Source: Aliiruegeria lutimaris
Lineage (GTDB): Bacteria > Pseudomonadota > Alphaproteobacteria > Rhodobacterales > Rhodobacteraceae
Assembly: GCF_900099935.1 (NCBI RefSeq)
Contig: NZ_FNEK01000017.1
Span: 1 to 64,000, forward strand
Direction of reading: 5' to 3'
Length of the DNA: 64,000 bases
In this document: positions 44,012-52,894 of the stretch, in pieces
Numbering within the stretch: the stretch's first letter is position 1
How the letters are laid out: every line of letters starts with the position of its first letter
Notes under the pieces: model-generated
The model's input: only the letters and a program-made list of their open reading frames with translations
Databases searched by the model: none
Told to the model about the DNA's origin: nothing
Translations under genes and position numbers: made by a program

Positions 44012-46006
44012 TCACCTCCCCAGCGTGGCTTTGGCCGCCGCAACGATCTGGGCGACCTGCGGGATGGCAGCCTGTTCGAGATGCGATGGATAGGGGATCG
44101 GCACCTCGGCTGAGCAGACACGGCCAACGGGTGCGTCCATGTGCCAGAAGACCTGTTCATGGATACGGGCTGCGATCTCGGCCGAGAGCGAGCCGCTCTT
44201 CCAGCCTTCATCGACAACAACCGCCCGCCGCGTACGTCCCACCGACGCCATGATCGTGGCATCGTCCAGCGGGCGCAGAACCCGCAGGTCGATCAACTCG
44301 GCCTCGATGCCGTCAGCCGCGAGTTCGTCCGCTGCTTCCAGCACCTTGTGCAGCGAGCCGCCATAGGTGATGAGCGTCACGTCATTGCCCTGCCGACGGA
44401 TCGCGGCCTTGGAAATGTCGACCGGTCCGGCATTTACGTCCAACGGGCCGGTGCGATTGTAAAGCATCACGTTCTCGAAGATCAGCACCGGGTCCGGATC
44501 CTCCAGCGCGGTCCAGAGCATGCCACGGGCATCCTCCAGCGTGGCGGGCGCCAGCACCTTCAGCCCCGGAATATGGGCGAACCACCCTTCCAGCGAATGC
44601 GAGTGCTGCGCGGCGAGCTGCTTGCCTGCGCCGGTTGCCATGCGGATCACCACGGGAACGCCGAACTGGCCGCCGGACATGTGGCGGACCGTGGCGGCGG
44701 TATTGAGGATCTGGTCGAGCGCGAGCAGCGAGAAGTTCACTGTCATCACCTCGACGATGGGCCGCAAACCGTTGGCGGCAGCCCCGATCCCTGCCCCGGT
44801 GAAGCCGGATTCCGAGAGCGGCGTGTCGCGGATACGATCTTCGCCGAACTCCTCCAGCAGGCCCTTGGAGACCGCGTAGCAGCCACCATAGGCGCCCACA
44901 TCCTCGCCCATCAGGAAGACCCGCTTGTCGCGCTTGAGCGCGTCGCGGATACCCTGCTTGACGGCTTCGCGATAGGTCACCTCCTCGGTCTTGCCGGACG
45001 GGGCGACCGGAAGCGGGTCCGGGCGCGGCTCGGCCATGGTGTGTTTGGCCAGGTCCTCCACCGGCTCCCAAGTCCCGTTCTCGGCAAAATCGACGGCAAG
45101 GGCGATCTCGGCATCGACCATCTCCTCGATCCGGGTGATGTCCTCGGCATGCAGCAATGCGTTCTCCAGCAGCCAGTCCTGGAAGCGGTGGATCGGGCCG
45201 CGCTTGCGCCAGCTCTCGATCTCTTCCTTGCTGCGGTAAAGCTGCGCGTCGAACATCGAATGCGGCCGGAAGCGATAGGTCTTGCACTCTAGGAACACAG
45301 GCTTTCCGCTCTCCCGGATATGCCGGATCGCCGAGCGCGCGGCGACCTCCACCGCGACCACGTCCATGCCGTCGACCTGCCGGCTCTCGATGCCATAAGC
45401 CTTGGCCTTGTCGTGGATATCGGTATCGGAATCGTAGCGCTCGATGGCGGTGCCCATGGCGTAGCCGTTGTTTTCGCAAACGAACAGCACCGGCAGGTTC
45501 CAGAGCGCGGCGAGGTTCATCGTCTCGTGGAACTCCCCTTCCGCCGCCGCACCGTCGCCGAAGAAGCAGGCGGTGACGTGGTTGTCGCCCCGCAGCCGAT
45601 CGGCCAGAGCGATGCCGGCCGCCAGCGGCAACCCGCCGCCGACAATGGCATTGCCACCGTAGAAATTGGTCGCGGCATCGAAGATATGCATCGAGCCGCC
45701 ACGGCCGCCCGAGCTGCCCTCGGCCTTGCCATACATCTCGGCCATGACCTCGGTCATCGGCACCCCGCGCGCCAAGGCCTGGCCATGCTCGCGATAGGTG
45801 GCGACGATCTTGTCATCGGGGCCGAGCACCGGGATCACCCCGGCGGCAATCGCCTCCTCGCCGTCATAGAGATGCAGGAAGCCGCGGATCTTCTCCTGCT
45901 GATAGAGCTCAGCGCATTTATCCTCGAACTTCCGGATCCGGATCATTCCCGTCAGCAGTGACAGGACGTGGTCTCGCGTCAGGCGCGGTTTGTCCATCAC
46001 GGTCAT
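44012..46006 (-). CDS. Thiamine-dependent dehydrogenase E1, alpha-beta fusion
   Basis: A 664-residue E1 in which alpha (about 1-320) and beta (about 340-664) subunits are joined. The alpha half has [17 protein letters not shown], the TPP motif [33 protein letters not shown], and SMFDAQLYR. The beta half has [25 protein letters not shown], and the C-terminal [12 protein letters not shown] with [10 protein letters not shown]. It is close to the pyruvate or acetoin dehydrogenase group; pyruvate is the likelier substrate given acsA and ppsA nearby. The start overlaps the acsA stop. Confidence 0.87.
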   Translation of the reverse strand: MTVMDKPRLTRDHVLSLLTGMIRIRKFEDKCAELYQQEKIRGFLHLYDGEEAIAAGVIPVLGPDDKIVATYREHGQALARGVPMTEVMAEMYGKAEGSSGGRGGSMHIFDAATNFYGGNAIVGGGLPLAAGIALADRLRGDNHVTACFFGDGAAAEGEFHETMNLAALWNLPVLFVCENNGYAMGTAIERYDSDTDIHDKAKAYGIESRQVDGMDVVAVEVAARSAIRHIRESGKPVFLECKTYRFRPHSMFDAQLYRSKEEIESWRKRGPIHRFQDWLLENALLHAEDITRIEEMVDAEIALAVDFAENGTWEPVEDLAKHTMAEPRPDPLPVAPSGKTEEVTYREAVKQGIRDALKRDKRVFLMGEDVGAYGGCYAVSKGLLEEFGEDRIRDTPLSESGFTGAGIGAAANGLRPIVEVMTVNFSLLALDQILNTAATVRHMSGGQFGVPVVIRMATGAGKQLAAQHSHSLEGWFAHIPGLKVLAPATLEDARGMLWTALEDPDPVLIFENVMLYNRTGPLDVNAGPVDISKAAIRRQGNDVTLITYGGSLHKVLEAADELAADGIEAELIDLRVLRPLDDATIMASVGRTRRAVVVDEGWKSGSLSAEIAARIHEQVFWHMDAPVGRVCSAEVPIPYPSHLEQAAIPQVAQIVAAAKATLGR

Positions 46007-47745
46007 GTCTCGTCAGTCTCCAGGGTTGAAATATCCCCCTCGGGAAGGCCCAGTTCGCGCGCCTTCAGCAGGCGGCGCATGATCTTGCCCGAACGGGTCT
46101 TGGGCAGCGTGTTGCGGAACACGATCTCACGCGGGGCCACCGCTGGCCCGAGCTTCTTGCGGGCATGGCCGCGGATAGAACGCTCAAGCTCTTCGTCAGG
46201 GGTGTAGCCCGGTTTGAGAGTCACGAAGGCCTTGATGACCTCGCCCGCCGTCTCGTCCGGCACGCCGATCACGCCCGCCTCGGCCACGGCCTCATGCTCG
46301 ATCAGCGCGCTTTCGACCTCGAAGGGGCCGACAAGGTGGCCGGAAGACTTGATCAGGTCGTCGGCGCGTCCGACGAACCAGTAATACCCGTCCTTGTCCC
46401 GCATCGCGAGATCACCGGAGAGGTACCAGCCATCGACGAAGCACTTGTCGTAGCGCGCCTGCTCGTCGAGATAGGTCCGCATCATCGAGGGCCAGCCGGG
46501 CCGCAGCGCCAGCTCGCCAATGTCGCCGTCAGCGAGTTCCTTTACCCCGGTGCTGGTGCGCTCGACGATCCCGGCCTTGATGCCGGGCATCGGCTTGCCC
46601 ATGGAGCCGGGGCGGACATCCGCCGCGGCAAGGTTGGCGATCATGATGCCCCCCGTTTCGGTCTGCCACCAGTTGTCGTGGAAGGGCTTGCCGAAGACAC
46701 GGTTGGACCAGACCACCGCCTCGGGGTTCAGCGGCTCGCCGACCGATGCCAGGAAGCGCAGGCCAGAGAAGTCATAGGGCTTCGTTGCGTCGTCGCCCGC
46801 CCGCATCATCATGCGGATCGCGGTCGGCGCCGAATACCAGACCTCGACCTTCTCCTGTTCGACGGTCGTGTACCAACGGTCGAGGTCGAACTCCGCCTCG
46901 TCGACGATCATCGTCACCCGGTTCACCAGCGGTGAGATGATGCCGTAGGAGGTGCCGGTGACCCAGCCGGGATCGGCCGTGCACCAATAGATCGTGCCAG
47001 GTGTCAACTCCAACGCGTAACGCCCTGAAATTGCGTGATACATCACCGCCTTATGGACATGCACCGCACCCTTGGGCTTGCCGGTGGTGCCGGAGGTGAA
47101 ATGTATCAGCGCCCGGTCCTCGGGCATGGTCCGCGCGGTCTCGAAATCCGGGCTGGCCTCCGCCATCGCCGGAGCAAGGGCGACGCAGCCCTCGGGTGCC
47201 TCGTCACCGACGATCAGCACCAGCTTCAGCGTCGGGATCTCGGCGCACCATTTCGCGATCTTGCGGCGGTAGAGCGTTTCGGTCGTCACCAGCGCCTTTG
47301 CCGAACCGATTTCCATGCGGGTGCGGATCGGCTCCGGCCCAAAGGCCGAGAAGAGCGGCGTGAAGATCAGCCCCGCCTTCAGCGTGCCAAGTGCGGTCAC
47401 GTAAAGTTCAGGCACCCGCCCCATCAGGCCAAAGACGCTGTCACCCCGCTCCAGCCCATGCGCCTTCAGCACATTGGCGAAGCGCGATGTGCGCTCAGCA
47501 AGATCGGCATAGGTGATTTCTTCGCGGGCATCGCCCTTGCCAAGCCAGCGGATCGCAACCTGCGCGCCCTGGCCGGCGGCGACATGGCGATCCACCGCCT
47601 CGTGGGCGATGTTCAGCGCCCCGTCCGGCAGGCCGTCCAGCATGGCCTCCGCGATATCCCAGGTGAATGTTTCACGCGTCTCGTCCGGGTGGGGAAGAGA
47701 CGCACCTCGAGTCCCTCCGGACTCCTTCCGGATCGTCCCAAGCAT
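46003..47745 (-). CDS. acsA: Acetate--CoA ligase (AMP-forming)
   Basis: A 580-residue ANL-family ligase. It has [17 protein letters not shown] near residue 220 (P-loop), [16 protein letters not shown] near 260, and the adenylate hinge near [48 protein letters not shown] carries the catalytic lysine near 555. It makes acetyl-CoA from acetate and ATP. First gene of the acsA-E1-E2-acp operon; the start at 47745 has GGGAGGA upstream. It is divergent from the hydrogenase operon. Confidence 0.88.
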   Translation of the reverse strand: MLGTIRKESGGTRGASLPHPDETRETFTWDIAEAMLDGLPDGALNIAHEAVDRHVAAGQGAQVAIRWLGKGDAREEITYADLAERTSRFANVLKAHGLERGDSVFGLMGRVPELYVTALGTLKAGLIFTPLFSAFGPEPIRTRMEIGSAKALVTTETLYRRKIAKWCAEIPTLKLVLIVGDEAPEGCVALAPAMAEASPDFETARTMPEDRALIHFTSGTTGKPKGAVHVHKAVMYHAISGRYALELTPGTIYWCTADPGWVTGTSYGIISPLVNRVTMIVDEAEFDLDRWYTTVEQEKVEVWYSAPTAIRMMMRAGDDATKPYDFSGLRFLASVGEPLNPEAVVWSNRVFGKPFHDNWWQTETGGIMIANLAAADVRPGSMGKPMPGIKAGIVERTSTGVKELADGDIGELALRPGWPSMMRTYLDEQARYDKCFVDGWYLSGDLAMRDKDGYYWFVGRADDLIKSSGHLVGPFEVESALIEHEAVAEAGVIGVPDETAGEVIKAFVTLKPGYTPDEELERSIRGHARKKLGPAVAPREIVFRNTLPKTRSGKIMRRLLKARELGLPEGDISTLETDET

Positions 47746-47793
47746 GTTGGATTCCTCCCGCGGCGATTGTCGCACTCCGCGCGGAACGCCGCC

Positions 47794-47807
47794 ATGACCC
47801 ACGTCAA
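47794..47807. promoter_or_regulatory. FNR/FixK-like box between acsA and the hydrogenase operon
   Basis: ATGACCCACGTCAA fits TTGA-N6-TCAA with one mismatch. Facing acsA, a GACAAT -10 (47771-47766) puts the site centre at exactly -41.5. Facing the hydrogenase, a TATAGG -10 (47833-47838) puts it at about -44.5. Confidence 0.5.
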
Positions 47808-47895
47808 CGCCAACCGGTCAAAAATCAAGAAATATAGGGCATGCGCCGTGCAGAAGACCGCGCAGGCACTGCAGGAAAGTTTCCCGGAGGACAGG

Positions 47896-48978
47896 ATGGG
47901 GGAAAGCTTGTTCCTGAAGGATCCGCACCGATTGCTGGAGGACTGGCTTTCGGCCGGTTGGCGTGTGATTGCGCCGCTCCTGCGCGATGGTGCGCTTGTT
48001 CCGGACATCCTGCACGATCCCGAAGAGCTTCCACGGGGCGTTACCGACCGGCAGTCTCCCGGCAGTTACCGGCTTGAACCCGGAGCGTCCACGCGCTGGT
48101 TCGAGGCGGTTGTCGGCCCGCAGGGCTGGAAGCGCTGGCTCCATCCGCCGGAGCGCAAGCTCTGGTCGGCGCGGCGCGACGCGGCGGGCTTCGAAGTGAC
48201 ACCTGAGGCCGAGGAATGGCCGGCGACAATCTTCTTCGCCGTTCGGCCCTGCGACCTGGCCGCCATCGCCCGGCAGCAGGAGGTCTTTCGCCGCGCGGGC
48301 GACCCGGCCTATGCCGCCCGCCGCGCCGCGACGCGGATCGTGGCGGTCAATTGCGGGCGCAGCGCCGAGACCTGTTTCTGCGCCTCGATGCAGACCGGGC
48401 CGCGCGCGCAGGCCGGTTACGACCTTGCGCTGACGGAGATCGCGGACGGGCTGCTGCTGGAGATCGGCAGCGAAGACGGGACGGCGTTGCTCGATGCCCG
48501 CGCCCTGCCCGCCGCGACGGATGCGCAGGTTCGGGAAGCCGCCCGGCTGATCGAGGCCGCAGCCGCTTCCCAGACCCGCGCCATGCCGCCGGACATCGCC
48601 GAGCGGCTTACGGAAGTGGCGGACAGCCCGCGCTGGGAACAGGTCGCCAGCCGCTGCCTGCATTGCACCAATTGCACCGCCGTCTGCCCGACCTGCTTCT
48701 GCACCGATGTGACGGACCGCACGTCTCTCGACGGCGCGATGGCCGAGCGCTGGCAGCGTTGGGATAGCTGTTTCTCGCCGGATTTCAGTTATTTGCATGG
48801 TGGCCCGCTCCGGCGAAGAGCGGCCGCGCGCTATCGCCAGTGGATGACGCACAAGCTCTCCAACTGGCACACACAGTTCGGAAGCTCGGGCTGCACCGGG
48901 TGCGGGCGCTGCATCACATGGTGCCCGGTGGGAATAGATCTGGTTGCTGAGGCGCGGGCCTTGGCCAAGGGGGAGTAG
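47896..48978 (+). CDS. hydB: [NiFe] hydrogenase (group 3b type) beta subunit, 4Fe-4S
   Basis: A 360-residue iron-sulfur subunit like HydB of bidirectional NADP hydrogenase (sulfhydrogenase). CDLAAIARQQEVF and RIVAVNCGRSAETCFC come first, then two ferredoxin-type clusters: SRCLHCTNCTAVCPTCFC near residue 255 and GCTGCGRCITWCPVGIDL near 336. It passes electrons between the small subunit and the flavin subunit. The start is the ATG at 47896 with GGAGG ahead. First gene of a tight five-gene operon plus protease. Confidence 0.85.
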   Translation: MGESLFLKDPHRLLEDWLSAGWRVIAPLLRDGALVPDILHDPEELPRGVTDRQSPGSYRLEPGASTRWFEAVVGPQGWKRWLHPPERKLWSARRDAAGFEVTPEAEEWPATIFFAVRPCDLAAIARQQEVFRRAGDPAYAARRAATRIVAVNCGRSAETCFCASMQTGPRAQAGYDLALTEIADGLLLEIGSEDGTALLDARALPAATDAQVREAARLIEAAAASQTRAMPPDIAERLTEVADSPRWEQVASRCLHCTNCTAVCPTCFCTDVTDRTSLDGAMAERWQRWDSCFSPDFSYLHGGPLRRRAAARYRQWMTHKLSNWHTQFGSSGCTGCGRCITWCPVGIDLVAEARALAKGE

Positions 48979-48981
48979 ATC

Positions 48982-49452
48982 ATGAAGACACAAAGCATCG
49001 CGGAGATCCTGTCCGAGCACTCGATCCTGGGCCGTTTCGACGCGGATTCGATCGAGTTGCTGGCTGGATGCGCGCGCAATCTGCATTTCGGCGCTGGCGA
49101 GATGATCCAGCGCGAGGGCGACCCGGCAGCGCTGGTCCATGTGCTGCGCACGGGCGACGTGGCGATCGAGATTTCCGCCGCCCATATCGCGCCAACCGTG
49201 GTCGAAACCGTCCATGGCGGCGACATTCTCGGCTGGGGCTGGCTGATCCCGCCCTACCGGACGATGTTCGACGCCCGCGCCATGACAGAGGTATCCTGCG
49301 TCGCCCTGGACGCCGCCTGCCTGCGTGGCAAATGCGACGAGGACCCGCAGTTGGGCTACCAGCTGTTCAAATACTGGCTGCCGCACCTTGCGGCGCGGTT
49401 CCGCGCGCAGCGGTTGCAGGTGGCCGATCTCTACGGGCGCGACGATGATTGA
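48982..49452 (+). CDS. Cyclic-nucleotide-binding-domain protein within the hydrogenase operon
   Basis: A 156-residue single cNMP-binding (Crp/Fnr sensor) domain with no DNA-binding helix-turn-helix. The beta-barrel has FGAGEMIQREGDPAALVHVLRTGDVAIEI near residue 36, then GDILGWGWLIPPYRTMFDARAMTEVSC. The ligand-binding arginine of true Crp proteins is replaced in this stretch (IPPYRTMFDAR), so the ligand is uncertain. It lies between hydB and hydG with a 3-base gap and an 8-base overlap, so it is part of the operon and may sense a signal and act on the enzyme. Confidence 0.75.
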   Translation: MKTQSIAEILSEHSILGRFDADSIELLAGCARNLHFGAGEMIQREGDPAALVHVLRTGDVAIEISAAHIAPTVVETVHGGDILGWGWLIPPYRTMFDARAMTEVSCVALDAACLRGKCDEDPQLGYQLFKYWLPHLAARFRAQRLQVADLYGRDDD

Positions 49453-50293
49453 ACCGATCCGGATACCGTCGGCCCTGCTGCCCCGGCGGTTCCGGGTCGT
49501 CGTGAACTGCCCTGAACTGTCCGATGTCAGCACGCTGTCGATCCTCCCTCTCGACGGCACGCAGACCTCCGGCAAGCCGGGTCAATTCAACATGCTCTAT
49601 GCGTTCGGGGTGGGCGAGATCGCGATCTCGATCTCCGGAAATCCCGCCGATACCGACACCCTGCTCCACACCATCCGCAATGTCGGCGCGGTCTCGGGCG
49701 CGCTCTGCGGTCTGCGCGAAGGCGCGATGCTGGGGCTGCGCGGGCCATTCGGCACCCCTTGGCCGGTGGAGGCGCAGGCCGGGCGCGACCTCGTCATCAT
49801 CGCGGGCGGGCTCGGCCTCGCGCCCCTGCGGCCCGCGATCCTGCAGGCCCTTTCCATGCGGTCTGCATTGCGCAGCCTCTCCCTCGTGGTTGGCGCGCGC
49901 AGCCCGTCACAGATCCTCTATCCGGCGCAGCTGGCCGATTGGGCCGGCAGCGGCGCGCTGCGCATCTCGCTCACGGTGGACCGCGCCACACCCGGCTGGA
50001 CCGGTATGGTGGGCGTTGTGACCACGCGTCTGGAGCGGGCGCTGGAGGGCTGCGATCCGGCCAATGTGAGCGCCTTTGTCTGTGGGCCGGAAGTGATGAT
50101 GCGCCATAGCTGCCAGGCGCTCGAAGACCTGGGGGTTCCGGCGGCCTGCCAATGGATCAGCATGGAGCGCAACATGAAATGCGCCGTGGGCAGTTGCGGG
50201 CATTGCCAGTTTGGCCCCGATTTCGTCTGCCGCGACGGCCCGGTCTTCCGCTGGGACCGGATCGGCGCGCGCCTCAGGATCCGGGAGATCTGA
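49445..50293 (+). CDS. hydG: [NiFe] hydrogenase gamma subunit (FAD/NAD(P)H)
   Basis: A 282-residue flavoprotein of the ferredoxin-NADP reductase fold. The FAD domain is at the start (SGKPGQFNMLYAFGVGEIAISIS), and the NAD(P) domain has LVIIAGGLGLAPLRPAI near 120. A C-terminal 2Fe-2S cluster motif lies in MKCAVGSCGHCQFGPDFVC near 245. It passes electrons to NAD(P)+. It overlaps the cNMP-domain gene by 8 bases and is followed by hydD after 1 base. Confidence 0.85.
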   Translation: MIEPIRIPSALLPRRFRVVVNCPELSDVSTLSILPLDGTQTSGKPGQFNMLYAFGVGEIAISISGNPADTDTLLHTIRNVGAVSGALCGLREGAMLGLRGPFGTPWPVEAQAGRDLVIIAGGLGLAPLRPAILQALSMRSALRSLSLVVGARSPSQILYPAQLADWAGSGALRISLTVDRATPGWTGMVGVVTTRLERALEGCDPANVSAFVCGPEVMMRHSCQALEDLGVPAACQWISMERNMKCAVGSCGHCQFGPDFVCRDGPVFRWDRIGARLRIREI

Positions 50294-50294
50294 G

Positions 50295-51062
50295 ATGGAC
50301 ACCCCGCGCATCGCCGTCTGGAAATTCGCCTCCTGCGATGGCTGCCAACTGAGCCTGCTCGATTGCGAGGAGGAATTACTGGACCTCGTTGGCGCGGTGC
50401 ATATCGCGCATTTCCTGGAGGCCAGCAGCCGGGTCGAAGGCGGGCCATACGACATTTCCTTCGTAGAGGGCTCGATCACCACCGCGGCGGATGCCGAGCG
50501 CATCGAGGCCATTCGCGCGGCCTCCAGGCTGCTCGTCACGATCGGCGCCTGCGCGACAGCCGGCGGGATACAGGCGCTGCGCAACAGCCGCGCGCTCGGG
50601 GATCTGGTGCAAGCGGTCTACCCGGCCCCGGATCTCATCAAGGTTCTGGAAACATCGACACCGATTTCCGAGCATGTCACGGTAGACGCCGAACTGCGTG
50701 GCTGCCCGGTCTCGCGCCACCAGTTGCTGGAATTCGTCGCCGCCGCGCTGGCCGGACGCAAACCCGATCTGCCCGATGTTTCGCAATGCGCCGAGTGCAA
50801 GCGCGCGGGCACGGTCTGCGTGATGGTGGCCCATGGCACCCCCTGCCTCGGACCAGTCACGCGGGCGGGCTGCGGTAATCTGTGCCCCCGCGTCGGGCGG
50901 GGCTGCTATGGCTGTTTCGGCCCGGTGGACGGGGCGAATTGCGCGGCGCTCTCGGAGCAGATGCGCAAGCTCGGGCTGGACACGACGGCGATTGCCGCGC
51001 TCTATCGGAATTTCAACTCCGGCGCGGCGGCATTCGTCGAGGAGGCGGCGCGGCATGACTGA
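50295..51062 (+). CDS. hydD: [NiFe] hydrogenase small subunit (delta)
   Basis: A 255-residue small subunit with no twin-arginine signal, hence cytoplasmic. The proximal cluster motif starts at ASCDGCQLSLLDCE near residue 12, with ATIGACATAGG about 80; later cysteines are in AECKRAGTVC, GTPCLGPVTRAGCGNLCPRVGRGCYGCFG. Three clusters are implied. It matches the sulfhydrogenase delta subunit. The stop overlaps the large subunit start by 8 bases. Confidence 0.87.
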   Translation: MDTPRIAVWKFASCDGCQLSLLDCEEELLDLVGAVHIAHFLEASSRVEGGPYDISFVEGSITTAADAERIEAIRAASRLLVTIGACATAGGIQALRNSRALGDLVQAVYPAPDLIKVLETSTPISEHVTVDAELRGCPVSRHQLLEFVAAALAGRKPDLPDVSQCAECKRAGTVCVMVAHGTPCLGPVTRAGCGNLCPRVGRGCYGCFGPVDGANCAALSEQMRKLGLDTTAIAALYRNFNSGAAAFVEEAARHD

Positions 51063-52344
51063 ACGAAAGATCACGGTAAATGCCCTTGCCCGGGTCGAGG
51101 GCGAAGGCGCGCTCAATGTCCGCATCCGGGGCGGGGAGGTGGAAATCGTCGAATTCCGGATCTTCGAACCGCCGCGTTTTTTCGAAGGGCTGCTTCAGGG
51201 GCGCGACGCAACGGAGGCCCCCGACATCACCAGCCGCATCTGTGGCATCTGCCCGGTTGCCTATATTACCTCGGCCAGCCAGGCGGTCGAGCAGGCCTAC
51301 GGGGTTGAGATAACGCCCGAAATCGCCGCGCTGCGCCGGCTGATCTATTGCGGCGAGTGGATCCAGAGCCATGTGCTCCACGCCGCCATGCTGCACGCCC
51401 CCGATTTCCTTGGGCTGCACGATGTGATCGCCATTTCCGAGCTCGAGCCGGAGCTGGTGACCACGGCACTGCGGCTGAAAAAGCTCGGCAATGACCTGAT
51501 GGAGGCGATCGGCGGGCGGGCCGTCCACCCGATCAACACCCGGGTCGGCGGCTTCTTCAAGGCGCCCGACAGCGCCGAGATCGCCGCGCTCCTGCCCGAG
51601 CTGGAATGGGGCATCGCCGCCGCGCGCGAGATGGCGCTGCGCTTTGCCCGCTTCGATTTCCCCGAGGACGCGGGCGACTACATCTTTGTGGCGCTGGTGC
51701 ACCCGGAGCATTACCCGATCGAAACCGGCCGGATCGCCACCAGCACCGAGCTCGATATCCCTGTCGATGCCTTCCACGCGCATTTCATGGAGGAACAAGT
51801 GGCCCGCTCCATGGCCTTGCATGGCCGGATGCGGGACGGATCGGCCTATATCGTCGGCCCGCTTGCGCGCTACGCGCTGAACCGGGCACGGCTCTCCGAA
51901 ACCGCCAAACAGACCGCTGGCGAGTGCGGGTTGGCAGAGGTGGAGCGCAACCCGTTCAAGTCGATCCTCGTGCGGATGGTCGAGGTGCAATATGCCTGCG
52001 AGGAAGCGCTGCGACTGGCGCGCGCCTATGTGCCGCCCGATCCGCCGTCGATGCCGCTGAGCCCGCGCGCGGGCGTTGGACAGGGCTGCTCGGAAGCGCC
52101 GCGCGGTATCTGTCATCACCGCTACGAGATCGACGATGCCGGGCGGATCGTGACGGCCACCATCGTGCCGCCCACCTCGCAGAATCAGCCGCAGATCGAG
52201 GCCGACCTCGAACGGGTGATCCGTTCCTCGCTCGCTCTCGACGACGCCGCGCTTCAATGGCGCTGCGAACAGGTGATCCGCAATTACGACCCCTGCATTT
52301 CCTGCGCGACGCATTTCCTCAAGCTCTCGGTCGAACGTGGCTGA
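51055..52344 (+). CDS. hydA: [NiFe] hydrogenase large subunit (alpha)
   Basis: A 429-residue catalytic subunit. The N-terminal nickel-binding motif is TSRICGICPVAY (C-x2-C) near residue 62; the C-terminal one is NYDPCISCATHFLKL near 415. The residues after the His, FLKLSVERG, would be removed by a maturation protease. The family is group 3b (NADP-linked, bidirectional). The protease gene starts inside its 3' end. Confidence 0.92.
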   Translation: MTERKITVNALARVEGEGALNVRIRGGEVEIVEFRIFEPPRFFEGLLQGRDATEAPDITSRICGICPVAYITSASQAVEQAYGVEITPEIAALRRLIYCGEWIQSHVLHAAMLHAPDFLGLHDVIAISELEPELVTTALRLKKLGNDLMEAIGGRAVHPINTRVGGFFKAPDSAEIAALLPELEWGIAAAREMALRFARFDFPEDAGDYIFVALVHPEHYPIETGRIATSTELDIPVDAFHAHFMEEQVARSMALHGRMRDGSAYIVGPLARYALNRARLSETAKQTAGECGLAEVERNPFKSILVRMVEVQYACEEALRLARAYVPPDPPSMPLSPRAGVGQGCSEAPRGICHHRYEIDDAGRIVTATIVPPTSQNQPQIEADLERVIRSSLALDDAALQWRCEQVIRNYDPCISCATHFLKLSVERG

Positions 52345-52777
52345 GGGGCGCCTGCATGTCGGGATCGGCAACCCGCTGCGGCGCGATGACGGCGTCGGGC
52401 CGTGGGTCGCGCAGCGCCTGAACCAGACCGGCCTTCGGGCGCGGATCTGGCAAGCCGATGGCGCCGGGTTGATCGACCTCTTCGACACCGAAGCAGCGTT
52501 GGTGCTGATCGACGCGACCCGCAGCGGCGCGCCGCCGGGCACGCTCACCCGCTTCGATGCCATGGCCACACCCCTGCCCCGCCCGCTCTTTCACAACTCC
52601 ACGCACGAATTCGGCCTCGCAGAGGTGGTAGAGATTGCCCGGCGGCTGGGACGGCTTCCCGCAAGGCTGGAGGTGATCGGGATCGAAGGGGCGGATTTCA
52701 CGCCCGGCAAGGGCCTCTCTACCACGGTTCGGGAAACGGCGCGGCGTCTCGTGTCGGCACTCCGCGAGGCCACCTAA
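52337..52777 (+). CDS. Hydrogenase maturation protease
   Basis: A 146-residue HyaD/HycI-type endopeptidase. It has GIGNPLRRDDGVGP near residue 9 (metal-binding Asp), LIDATRSG near 57 with the second acidic ligand, and HNSTHEFGLAE near 85 with the histidine. It would cleave the large subunit after the DPCxxCxxH motif. Its GTG start overlaps the large subunit gene by 8 bases. The HypABCDEF maturation genes are outside the window. Confidence 0.85.
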   Translation: MAEGRLHVGIGNPLRRDDGVGPWVAQRLNQTGLRARIWQADGAGLIDLFDTEAALVLIDATRSGAPPGTLTRFDAMATPLPRPLFHNSTHEFGLAEVVEIARRLGRLPARLEVIGIEGADFTPGKGLSTTVRETARRLVSALREAT

Positions 52778-52812
52778 AACTCCGGAATTTTCTTGCCGAA
52801 ACCGGACATTCC

Positions 52813-52826
52813 ATGACCCCGATCAA
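52813..52826 (+). promoter_or_regulatory. FNR/FixK-like box upstream of ppsA
   Basis: ATGACCCCGATCAA fits TTGA-N6-TCAA with one mismatch, the same ATGA half-site as in the acsA/hydrogenase region. A GATAAG -10 at 52847-52852 puts its centre near -39.5. It lies 36 bases after the protease stop. Confidence 0.45.
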
Positions 52827-52894
52827 CGCGCCGCGGGCGCAGAAGGGATAAGCTCCAAGCGGGATAAGTGTGTCGATCTTTGGGAGGATTTTCC

